Below, in pieces: positions 45,901 to 57,900 of a DNA stretch of 64,000 nucleotides. A program made the position numbers and the translations under genes. How positions within the stretch are numbered: the first letter of the stretch is position 1; each line of letters starts with the position of its first letter. The notes under the pieces are model-generated. The model did no database searches. It was not told where the DNA came from and was given only the letters and a program-made list of their open reading frames with translations. This DNA comes from Tamarix chinensis (lineage: Eukaryota; Streptophyta; Magnoliopsida; Caryophyllales; Tamaricaceae), in NCBI GenBank assembly GCA_030549775.1, contig CM060172.1, forward strand, positions 127,957,122 through 128,021,121, read 5' to 3'.

Positions 45901-48900
45901 TAAATAGAGTAAGGGCTGAGGAGTGAGGGGTGAAGAATGGGAGTCTACGAGGTGACAGGGCCTCGAATGCCTAGATGTACCTGTACACACCCTTGAAACT
46001 TGAAAGTTTATGTAATCCTCTTCATTGTTCAAATGGTTTTTCCACTTGAGTGAATATGTTCAGTTAGAATTATTGGCACCACTGTAGGTTCTATCAAGGT
46101 GGTATCAGAGCAGTTACGAAATGGGTAGATGGCGCCTAATAAGGTGGAGGAACTGGAAGCAAAATTGGGGGAACAATTGGTGCTTATTCAAGAAAATTGT
46201 TGGAAGGAAATGGACATTGTTAAGGAAGGTGTTCAGGGAGTACCCATGATCAAGCAACATCTGGGCTCAATTGGGAAGACAATGGAATCCATATTGGCCA
46301 AGTTACCTTACACCAATCAACCTTGGAAGGTAACAACTGGACGAGGGCGGCGATTTACCTCCTCCAGCAGCAGAGGATGGTGAGGAGTGGAGTGGGGATG
46401 GTCGATCGGCAAGACAATTGGAGTTTCCAACCTAAGATGACATAGATCTTGATGAGTGGTTGTTTCAATTAGAGAGGTACTTCAACTTGAACTAGTTACC
46501 AAAGGCGGATATAATGGAAGCGGTAGTTGTGGCTATGGAGGATAAGGCCTTGACTTGGTTCTAGTATGCCAAGGAGGGGAAGAAATTCTCCAACTAGAGA
46601 AATTTCATAGAGATGTTCTTAACACAATTTCGACCCAAACATGAGGGCTCCTCGTGCAAAGTTTATGGCGATTCGGCAGCTATCAACATTAGAGGGGTAT
46701 CTGGAGACGTTTGAGTTGTTGGTAGCGCCGCTAAGAGGCCTTTGGAGGAAGTGCTAGAGAGCACATTTCTTAATGGTCTGAAGCCAACCACTAGGGCCAA
46801 GGTAAGGCTACTAACCGCCTTCTAGGCTAACTAAAATTATGGAGGTGGCTTATATTATCTAAACAGGACGTTCTAGGCCAAACACCTTTGGAAACATGGT
46901 TGGATTTGGGCCCAAGTTAGATGCCTCTACTCATTCAAATGACAATCCAAAATACCAAACGCAATATTTGTTATCCTCTTCCTTGGCATTATGAAATAGC
47001 TCACCTCCACTCTCGACAAAATCTACCCCAACCCATACCACCTATCACTCCCCGACGAAAGAATCTCAGGGCAATTGACGACTTATGGGGTTTTAATGTT
47101 TATCAAATATTGAGATGCAACGCCGATGAGATAGGGGCTTGTGTTTCTAATGTGGTGAGAAGTATGCACTTGGACATCAAGTTTGACACTTGCTACTACA
47201 TGTGTTAATGGTGAAAGATGAGTAGGAGACTCCGGTGCCAGTTGATACTAAGGAGGTCACAGAGGTGAAGGAAAAGGCTGAACTTTCCATGAACTCAGTT
47301 GTGGGCTTTACTGCCCCTAAACTATGAAGTTAAAAGGGGAAATTAAAGGAGAGACAGTGGTGATTCTAATAGATTGTGGAGCGACACACAACCTTATTGC
47401 ACAAGACCCGGGGAGACATTTGGGGTTACTGCTCTCTGCTAGCGCCACCTATGGGGTACTCATGGGAATGTGAAATTCAGTCCAGACTGTTGGCATTTGC
47501 AAGGGGTGACACCGACACTGGCAGAGATAGTGATTATATAAGATTTTTTGCCTTTGGTGGAATGCAATGGTTGGAGAAGCTTTGAGTTATGTAGGTCATT
47601 TTGAGGTTGTGAAGGATAAGTTTCACTTTGGGAAAGACATCAATCACCTTGAGAGGAGACCCAGAGTTGTGTAGAACTTAGGTTTCACTCAAGTCATTGC
47701 TGCGCACATTGGGAAAGGAGGAGGGTATTTTTTGGAGTGTTGCCCAAAGATATAAAGGGAACCAGAGGAATTACCGCCTACTCGTAAATTGGATCATAAA
47801 ATACCTCAATTATTTAGAACAGAACCAGTGAGTGTACGTCCGTATTGATACCCATAGATACAAAAGGATGAGATCGAAAGATTGGTGGGAGACATGTTAA
47901 CAACAGGAGTGATAAGGCCAAGTCATAACCCCTTCTCCATCTCTGTGTTACTAGGCAAAAAGAAAGATGGGAGTTTGCAGTTATGCATAGGTTACAGAGC
48001 ACTAGATAAGGTTATTGTACTAGACAAATTTCCCATACCAATGATTGATGAACAATTAGATGAATTGAAGGGGGCAACGTTTTTTTTAAGCTAGTTTTGA
48101 AGTTAGGATACGACCAAATTAGGGTGAGTCTAGAGGACACCTACAATATAGCCTTTTGAACACATGAGGGACACTATGAGTTGCTCGTCATGTCATTTGG
48201 GTTAACAAATGCTCTAGCCACATTTTAAGCCCTGATGAAAATGTTCAAACCTTGTCTTTAGAGGTTCATATTAGTTTTCTTTGATGATATATTGGCATAC
48301 AGTCTAGATATGGAGTCACATATCTATCACTTGCAACTGGTGTTCAAGACATGGAGGCAAACATGCTGATTGTGAACAAGAAGAAATGCACATTTGGATT
48401 GGCTAAGTTGGAATATTTAGGACACAGTGTTTGGGAAAGGAGTGGCGATAGAATTGTCCAAATTGGAATCTATGGAGTGCCCGATGCCTAGGACCCTACG
48501 TGAACTTAAGGGTTTTTTGGGATTATTTGGGTATTATCGCAAATTTGTTTAGAATGACGGACAAATTGTGGCACCATTGACGAATTAGCTCAAGAAGGAT
48601 AATTTCTGCTGGAATGATGAAGAAGTGCGGCATGCCTTTGAGCAACTAAAACATGCCATGGTGATAGTTGTGTTGGGCCTGTTGGCTGCTGAATTTTAAA
48701 GAGCCTTTTGTTGTAAAGATGGATGCATTCGACATTGGTCTAAGGGTAGTCTTGATGTAGCAAGAACAACCCGTTGCTTTCTTTAGTCAATCTTTAGGTG
48801 CAAGAGCATGCCTAAAGTTAGTTTATGAACAAGAATTAATGGCAATAGTGTCGTTTGTGTAGAAATGGAAGTATTATTTGGTTTAGCGGTAGTTCAAGGT

Positions 48901-51900
48901 TAGGACAAATTAGTGGAGTTTGAAATTCTTGTTGGAGCAACGGGTGATTCTTGAGGAGCACGCTAAATGGGTCACCTAGTTATGGAGCTACAAATTTGAG
49001 ATAGAGTACTGTTCGGGATGTGAAAATAAGGTAGTTGACGCCCTATATTGGGTGGAATCGGTGACCTTACTAGCAATTTCAGCTATATGGCCAGAACGGT
49101 GGAACTCTCTTCAATCTAAAATAGATGCCGATCCTCTTTTGGGACCACTAAAATGATGGTTATAGTAAGGTATAAAGGAAGTGCAGGGTTACACTCTTAG
49201 GGTAGGTGAGCTTCTATATCAAGGATGATTAGTTATATCGGCAAGCTTAATGATGATTCCTAGGTTGTTGGCGAAATTCCATGTAGGGGAAATTGGTGAA
49301 TATTGGGTGTATTGAAGACATACCGGAGGGTGTCCAAAGAGATTTACTGGAAGGGAATGAAGGATGTACAGGAATGTGGGGCTAACTATTAGGCCACGAG
49401 ACTAGTAGGGTTATTATAGCCCATACCGGTTCTCTAACATGTGTGAGAGGATATCTATCTAGATTTTATTGGAGGGCTACCTCCCTCACAAGGGTATGAT
49501 TGTATCATGGTAGTGGTGGATCGACTAACAGAGTATGCTAATTTTACCTCTCTTACACCGCTTTAATGCATAGTTTGTAGCTGCCATTTATGTTACGGAG
49601 ATAGTGTTATTATGTGGTGTGCTGAGATTGATGCTTTTAGATAGGGACAAAGTGATTGTGAGTAATTTCTAGTGGGAACCCTTCAAACTCCAGGCACCAC
49701 TCTTCGCTTTAGTTCAGCAGACCATCCTTGAATAGACAGGCAAATTGAAGTGGCTAACCGATGTTTGGAGATGTATCCGCTCTGCTTTGCTAGGGATAAA
49801 CGAAGACAGTGGGTGTGATGGATTCCATGGGCTGAATACTGGTATAACACATCATTTCACTCGGCAATTCATTCCTCCTCATTTAAGGCTTTCTATGGTT
49901 GTGACCCCCTACCCTTGCCAAGACATGAGAGGGCCAGTACCCCTTTCGAGGCCTTGGATCAAAAGTTGCAGGATAGAGATGCAACACTGTTAGAGCTCAA
50001 CAAAATCTCGAGCGAGCTCAGACAAGGATGAGGATCCAAGTTGACTGTTGAAGATGTGAACAAGAATTGGAGGTAGACAACTGGGTGTACGTGAAATTGA
50101 AGCCATACAAACATCGATCATTAGCCAATCACCTTAATGAAAACAAGATAATTTGGGCTTTATCAAGTTGAAGCAAAGATTGGTCAAGTAGCTTATAGGT
50201 TGAGATTACCGGAATCTACTTTCATCCACCTCGTCTTTCTCATTTCTATGTTGAAACTTGGCTTAGGAGGACAACAGCCTCAACCCTTTACTTTTGTGCT
50301 TACTAAGGATTTGGAGTGGAGGTTGGAACCATAGGAAGTGCTCAATCTTCTGTATAATGCTTAGGGGATGCTAGAAGTGCTGATCAAGCATTAGGGATTG
50401 CCCATCTTTGAAGCTTTGTAGGAATAATTCAAGCAAATTAACCAACAATTTCTAACTTTTCACCTTGAGGACAAGGTGAAAGTCCACGGGGAGGTTAATG
50501 ATAGGAATGTGGTTAAATATGCCTATGTTAGACGTAAGGTTTGGTGAAGGATCTAGCTAGGAAGGGGTATTTTTACTACTTGTCTTTGTTTCTTATTTTC
50601 TCTCGTTAGAGTGGGGTTAGGGAGTGAGGTAGGAGAGTCTGTTATTTGATGTTACTTTCTGTTATTTGGCTTTTTCTTAGATTGGTATCTTTTTTGTTAG
50701 TGTCTGGGAGGGCTTAGGTAGTAGATAAATAGAGTAAGGGCCTGACGAGTGTGGGGTGAAGAAGGGGAGTCTATTTGAGGTGGTTGCCAGGGCCTCAAAT
50801 GCTTGGATGTACCTGTACACACCCTTGAAAATCTATGTAATCCTGGGCATTGCTCAAATTGTTTTTCCACTAGAATGAATTTGTTTGGTTAGAATTATTG
50901 GCACCACTGCAAGCTTTAATCAAATAACAGGCTAGTATTGGAGTATTGTGGCTTCAACCTAATCTCATCACCTTATTCTAGGTGGAATAGGATACAATTT
51001 GATTTATTGATTGGCTGATTCATTTTGGAGTAGGTTTATACTGCTCTAGTGATCCACTTGTAATTTAGGTAAATTTGGAAACTGCTACACCTCAAATAGT
51101 TGGTGGGGGTGACAATTAAGTAGTTGAACACAAACATTTCGAAAACCATCGGTTATGGTGACAGTAAAGTATTTGAACACAAACATAGACGAGCACTTTA
51201 GATGGCAATATTCTAATAGGGGGACAAACACAGTTTTACGCTACCAAACGTGCTCCAGAAAGCATGATAAGGATGTTCATGGATTGGACACTATAATTGG
51301 ATATATGCTCATTAAACAAGGGTTTTCATCGGATATCTATTTGAACATTCAATTAGATCACATCCAATTAACATTTTTAAATATAAATAAGCAATATGGG
51401 ATATTAGATTATTCAATTGATAGCTGATAAATAGATGATCCACTTAGCAATTAAAATGATAATGCCTAGGGTAATGATCTAATACTTCAAATCTTCAAAA
51501 ATAGTTAAATCTTCATCAAAAGTAGATATTACAAAACATAAAAATTTCTAACAGTAAATAAAAAAAAATACAATTCTTGAAGGCATACAACAAGGTTTGC
51601 AAATTATCCATCTTGATCTAAGTCTCCACCCTTCATTCTCACTCTTCAAATTTTACCATGGTTGGCCTCTCATAAAAAAAAAAAAATTCCACTATAGTTG
51701 GAGCCAAATTATTTTCCCAAGTTCTTCACTAGGAAAAAATAGTCCAAAACTAAATTGAAATACATAGATATAGTAGAGAAATAAACTTGATTTTCAAGGG
51801 GCTTGCTCAAAGGAACCCTAGCGAACTCCTCTTGCCCCTATGTGACTTAACACAAGAAAATTCTATCACCGTTGAAACCTAGGTCTATGATGGCCACTCT

Positions 51901-54900
51901 GGCTCCTAAAGATATGGAAGTGGTTGATGGCCCTTCCTCATCATTTGTGGCATTCTAGAAACCTCAGGCGTAGGACCCTTCTCCCTCTAGCATTGCTAAC
52001 CTTATGCTAATCGACGTGCAACCTTTAGGTAGGAACCTCATTGAAACTTTCCCATGCATCCGACGATATTCCTTTGGTAGATAAGGGCCCAAATCTATAA
52101 GGTATATCTTGGAGAGATAAGGTTCTCATGAATAGGAGGCCACATCACATGATACCCTTGCTGTATTAGCTCTCCCATGATCAAGGTTGCATGAAAAATC
52201 CTTCGACCAAGTGCTTCCTCGTTCCTATTTCCCTAAAATGTACATAAATGTACATTGTATTTACAAAAATTACCATTTCTATGTTTCCGTGCAACCTTCA
52301 TGAGGAACAAGGTTTGGCAGAGATTTAGGTGGAAGAATTTGTCAAGGAATCCCAACACTCGGAGAACTCACTTGTGGGTGTGGTTTTTGGTGCAGACCCT
52401 CTTTCACTCAAATGGAGAACTATGTTTGAATCTGTTGGAACCATGTAAAGACGCTGAAGATCTTGCTCCATGATGCAGGCTATTTCTTTTTCAAGTTTGC
52501 ATCGCGTGATGATTGCCACTTTATCCTTGAAGCTTCGCTTTGGACTTTTATGAACAAACCATTAGTATTGAAGACATGGCATTCGGAGCCCTAGATTTCC
52601 GATTTATTCACGCTCACATCAGACTTCCCAATCATCACTAGGATTTTGGTCCCCTGACTCCTTGGGGAGAATTTGCAGCTGTGTAAGACTTTTCCTTGGT
52701 AATTGATCATGTTACGGCAACTAAAGAGAGAATTTCTTTTGTATGACTGATGGTAGAAGTAGAGGTCCACAAAGCCTTACTTGATTCAGTTTTGATAAAG
52801 AAGCTAGATGGCAATGTTTTCATCGAAATAGAATATGAGTGGAAGTCAATGGTATGTTGGGTTTGTAATCGAGTAGGCCATCTTGCCACTCATTGTCCTT
52901 CAATGCACAAACCGTCCCTAGCAACCCCACTCATGAGAAGGGGTGGAGGGTAGTAAATGATAGAAGCCAAGCAACATCAAGGCTCATGGACCGCCCAAAC
53001 ATCTTCCAGCCTTCACAAAACCTTATTGCTTTGCCACCTTCTTCGTCTATAACTGCTGCTACTAATTTAAATCAGATTTGTCTACCTGATATAAACAAGC
53101 CAACACTTGTCGAGGAACGAACAATCCCATGGTTCACAGTGGTGTATGGAAAAAAGGTAGCGGATAAGTCTTATATTCCAGATTTTTTATATCCACTTAC
53201 AAAGAATATAGATATCCACTTACAATGAATATTGGATGCCAGAAAGGGACATTCACAATTAATAGTAGTAGGCATTGTCTGGCTTTGTTTAAACCAAAAT
53301 AAAAGAAAATAAAGCATCAACAATTTCTAATAATTACCTTATTGGTTTGCAGTGGTGTTATACCTATACTAGTCACCATTATGGATGTGTCTGGCTGGGT
53401 AGGAATACTGCCTGCTGCAATGTAGAACCAATTGCTGAGTGCTCCCAAGGCATTGTAGGGAAGGTCACTTCTCTTCAACAACAGTTTGTATTTAAAATCA
53501 ACATTATTTATGGCATGAATGCTGGAAAAAGTAGAAAGGAACCCTGGGACTGGCTGCTTAATAATGTTAATCACAAACATGCAATTAAATATCGATCCCG
53601 ATACGCAATATCGGTCAACTTTTATCAGATTTTGGGTCGCAAAATTGGCAATATGTGACAGTTTTAGAATTTTACATATTTATCGGCGATATATTAGTTA
53701 TCGATCGATATTTTACTAATATTTGCTAATATTTACCTTTATTAAATTATATTTATTGTGAAAAAGTAAAAAATAATGCAGCGACAACCGCGACATATAA
53801 AATATTATTTGCGACACTGAGACTGTGACTGTGGTTTTATTATTCGATCACAACTCTTGGCTCATGATGGGCAATTTCAATACTATTCGTTACCTTAGTG
53901 AAAAGCTGCAAGTTTATCCCCTAAATGATTCAGCTCATTGAGTTGAGGTATACAAGAGTACATTATACACGGTGCAATAGACAGGAAGGGTTTGAGAGGA
54001 TTTATTTTCTAGCGGCTAGATCATTTTTCTCAATCCTGTCACTTTCCAGCCATCGATTATATCTGATGATGCTCGCATGTCTGTCCATATCGCTAGAGCC
54101 CAAAACCATTCTGTTTTTCAAACTTATGGACTCCATATGGTGAGTATTTGCCCCTGGTTAAAAATATATGGTTGGAAGACTAATTTGACAACCCTCTAAA
54201 TGCTACAATAGCCGGATTGAAAGCTTTAAAGAAACCTTTCCAGACGTGGAATAGAGGGAAATATGTCTGCATTACAGAGAAGGCCGCTCAAGCGAGAGAT
54301 AAATTGGCAACTCTTCAGCAGCAAGTAGCTTCTTCCCCACTGAATGCTGATTTGATCTAGCAAGAGAAGCAACTGCAAAATTTATTTCTTCACTTATGAA
54401 AGTGTGAAGAAAACTTTCTTCAACAAAAACCAAGAGACTCATGGCTCAACCTGGGAGATAATAATACTAGATATTTCCATACTATGCTGAAAGGGAGAAG
54501 GCATACAAATCATTTTAGGGTAATGAAAGATGATACAATCTAACCCTACCACTGTCAAGAACATCATTACTGGCTTCTTCCAGGAGCTGCTAGGGAAGGA
54601 TGACTGCACACTGGGTTAACTACTTCAGGAAGTTATCGATCGAGGTCTCAACTTGTCCCATTCACAACAGCATTAACAACTTCGCTTCAGTGACTGAAGA
54701 GGAAGTTCATCAAGCCGTCTTTTCCATGCATTCTGACAAAGCACCAATCCTATAGTTTTAATGCATGTTTTTACAGGACTATCAAGAAATAGTGAGGGAG
54801 GATATTTGGAAATGTGCTTACTACTTTTTCCTTTAGGGTAACCTTCCTCCCAATCTCAATGTTACTTCACTTGATATTGTTCCTAAAGTCCCAAATGCAA

Positions 54901-57900
54901 ACAAACCAGGTGATTATACATCTATTATGTGCTAATATACTCTATAAGATCCTTGGTAAGATACTCTCACAAATCAACTGCAACCTGTGTTGTCTTTTAT
55001 TATTGGGGGAGCACAATCAGGTTTTGTTAATGGTAAGGACTATTGGTGAGAAAATATTATTAGCCACTGAACTGGTCAAAGGATATAATCAATCCCATTT
55101 CTTGCCAAGATGATATGAAAAAGGCTTATGACATTTTTAGTTGGAAATTCTTAGAGAATATGCGGCTTGCTCTACACTCCCCTCCACACAGTCTCCTTTA
55201 TCGTGGCTTGTGTGACTACAATCAATCTATTCTCTAAACTTCAATGGTTCCCTTCTACCTCCCTCAAAGGTAAAAAGGGGTGTAATGCCAGGGTGATCCT
55301 CTCTCACTGTATTCATTTGCCATCGTTTTAGAGTATGTTCATAGAGCAATGTTGGGTTTATGGAATAATCCCAATTTTAAGGCCCATCTTAAATGCAAGA
55401 AAGTGAAGCTTTATGTTTTAAAAAGCACAATTTACTAAGAAGGGTCGGTGACAGATGGTACTACAGAGTTACTCCTTAATGCAATCCATATTCCTGCTAG
55501 TATTTTACCTGTAAAATATCTTGGGTTTCCTTTGCTTGGTTCTAAATTGAGAAAACAACATTACAAGCGTTTGCTAGAGAAGATCACTGTGAAGCTACAT
55601 CAATGGCAGAATAAAATGCTCAGTTATACAGGAAGACTCCAACTCATCAATTCAGTGTTGATGGGAAGGTAGGCATATTGGAGCCTCCTCTTTATGCTAA
55701 CCAAACAAGTTCTCCATGACATTAGCTCTGTATGTTGATCCTTCCTTTGGTCAGGCCTTGATTCTTCACAAAAAGGTCCAGAAGCATGGGACAATATCTG
55801 CGCCGCAAAGTAAGAGGGGGGGCTTTGTTACTTGAACCTTATGTGGTGGAACCTAGCAGCCATTGGGAAGCAATTTTGGTCCATTCTTCAACACAAGGAA
55901 GTGCTATGGAGTATGTGGATACATGCCTATTATATTAAGGGAGGAGACATATGGTTTGTTCCTATTCTGTCTACATCTTCCTGGGTCTTTAGGAAAATCA
56001 TGGGAACTTGATCTATTTTCCAAAGCTTACTCTCTCCTTTGCAGATGTATAAGGTGTGTTGTAGCGACGACACGTTTAGTATATAATAGAGCTTATCAAC
56101 ATATTTGACCCAGAAAGCTTAGAGTCCCCTGGTCCTACTTGCTTGGTATGGAACAGCCTCTCCCTACCTCGTCATCAATTTATTCTTTGGCTGGTCACGC
56201 ACGAGAGTTTGTTTGCTAAAGATCCCATGCTACATTTGGGATTAAGGCTTTAGCTCTATTTCCGGTGTGGACTATGTCAGCAACATGATTAGACATGGAC
56301 ACATTTATTTTTTGACTGGGAATTTTCACTTATATTTTGGCACTTAGTTATGATGAAAAGGGGAAGCACACAATAGAGATTCTTGTGGGTAGGAGTCCTT
56401 AGATGGCTTATTATAGGGCTCAAGGGGCCAAAGGTTTGCACATTGTTCTTCAGATCTCTCATTGCTTTGGAGGTCTACCACGCAAGCAATAAAATCCCGG
56501 TCCAGGTCGCAATTGCGGTTGCAGTACCGGTGTCGCGGTATCGGAGCGTCGCGAACGATATTTTATATGCCGCGATTGTCGCGGCGTTATTTTTTATTCT
56601 TTTTTCACAATAAATATTAGCAAATACTAGTAAATATCGACAAATATCGGTCGATAACTGATATATCGCCGATAAATATGTGAAATTCTAAATCCGTTGC
56701 GTATCGCCAATTTCGCGTATCGGCTGACCCAAAATCCGATAAATATCGGCCGATATTGCGTATCGGGACTAATATTTAATTGAAACTTTCCAGACAATAG
56801 TGGGATTTTTGTGTTGTAGTGAAATTTGGGACCGAGTTTTTACTTCATGGGGAAGAGAGAGCTAGTAAGAGCATCTATAACAAAGGATCATAATTTTAGA
56901 ATCATCACAATTCCCAAATCGAAAAGTAAATCTTGATCCCCAATTAATTTTACTCTTTGGCAATTTTTTTAATTTAATATTAAAATATTTTAAAATTTTC
57001 CATTTTATTTTTCTTTTCTTTCCGTCTCTCTTTTTTCTTCATTCTCTCTCTCCAATTCCTCCTCCCTGGGTCGAATCAAGTTTTGGATTTCCATTACATT
57101 GGCTTAGTTTTTGAATCTCTATGGTCCTTTGGTGTGGACTAATTTTTGGGATAAAATCAATCAATACTGAATTCTTTGTTGTGGACAATCTAATGGAATA
57201 AGGAAATTTAGGAAGAGTAGACACAGGAGAAATGGCGATCAATATCACATACCAATAATTGTGAAAGTCTGAAAACTACTATAAATAATTAGACCAAAAT
57301 ACTGTCTAATACTTCCAATCATCCTATGTATAGAATCTGAATGATTTTGAACTTCTTGCTGTCACATATTTCAATGCACTGAATTTATGTTACCACTAGC
57401 TCCGGTAATTGGTTGTGTGATTATGTTAGGTAGTATTCTGCATTTAGGTATTAGCCCTAAGGTGCTGTTACCATGTGTCAGAAAAATGTCTACTTATTTC
57501 AATTAAAGTTAAGTTTAATAAAGCTCAGTCTTTCTCCCTTGGTACCTCCTCTTTCCTTGTGAAGTTATTTTTGGTGGAACTGTGTATTTTAAGATCAGGT
57601 AGCTTTTTTCTGTTGCTGTGTTTAGCCTGTTTTTACTGGATATTAGTGTGAACTCTTTCTAAATCAGTATTCTTTTTGTTTTGTTTATAGGTTGAGTCAA
57701 AGAAGCGCAAGGATAAAACAGATGATGGGACTCAACTTGATGACCAATCAGGACATCGGAAGCCTTCCTCAACCAAGCATAAGTCTGATTCAAGGAAGAA
57801 TCGAAGAGACAAAGATAAGCATAAGAAGTCCCGCCATGATAGAGAAATTTCAAGTTCTGATGATGAGAAAACTATTCGATCACATAGGCATTCACACAAG

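Larger units (their letters stand above)
45689..50922 (+). mobile_element. Ty3/gypsy retrotransposon in CWC25 intron 3, degenerate
   Basis: Complete structure of 5,234 bp: short LTRs (408 and 424 bp), Met primer site, gag-pol remains in canonical gypsy order (protease, RT, RNase H, integrase, chromodomain-like end), a purine tract and a 5-bp duplication AATAA. The LTRs are roughly 85-90 % identical by eye, which points to an old insertion. The many stops and frameshifts agree. Short LTRs, the Met primer site and the C-terminal phrase [14 protein letters not shown] (related to the usual LEDKV-x-V-x-x-GGN ending) suggest a chromovirus. It differs from the long-LTR family elsewhere in the window. 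Confidence 0.93.
51861..56870 (+). mobile_element. L1-type LINE in CWC25 intron 3, degenerate
   Basis: ORF1 and ORF2 remains lie in order on the + strand. ORF1 (about 51883-53227) ends with a CCHC knuckle. ORF2 (about 53300-56870) shows an APE-type endonuclease, RT and a zf-RVT-like tail. It is broken by many stops, lacks the catalytic FADD region, and is interrupted twice by copies of an unclassified short element (53582-53842 and 56487-56782). Precise ends, poly(A) tail and target duplication were not resolved, so the coordinates are approximate. Confidence 0.82.
43955..57690 (+). other. CWC25 intron 3, 13,736 bp, filled with retroelements
   Basis: Bounded by GTAAGT and TTGTTTATAG. Native-looking intron DNA remains at about 43955-45683 and perhaps 56900-57690. 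Between them sit the gypsy element (45689-50922), a spacer and a LINE (about 51861-56870), all on the same strand as the gene. Confidence 0.9.

Noticed and set aside
51155..51427. 90-codon frame between the gypsy and LINE elements
   Set aside because: No recognised family; it includes a diverged direct repeat and AT-rich translation.
56871..57240. Possible PIF/Harbinger MITE starting GAGCATCTATAAC
   Set aside because: Only the left end resembles known MITE ends. I could not find a matching inverted terminus or a target duplication.
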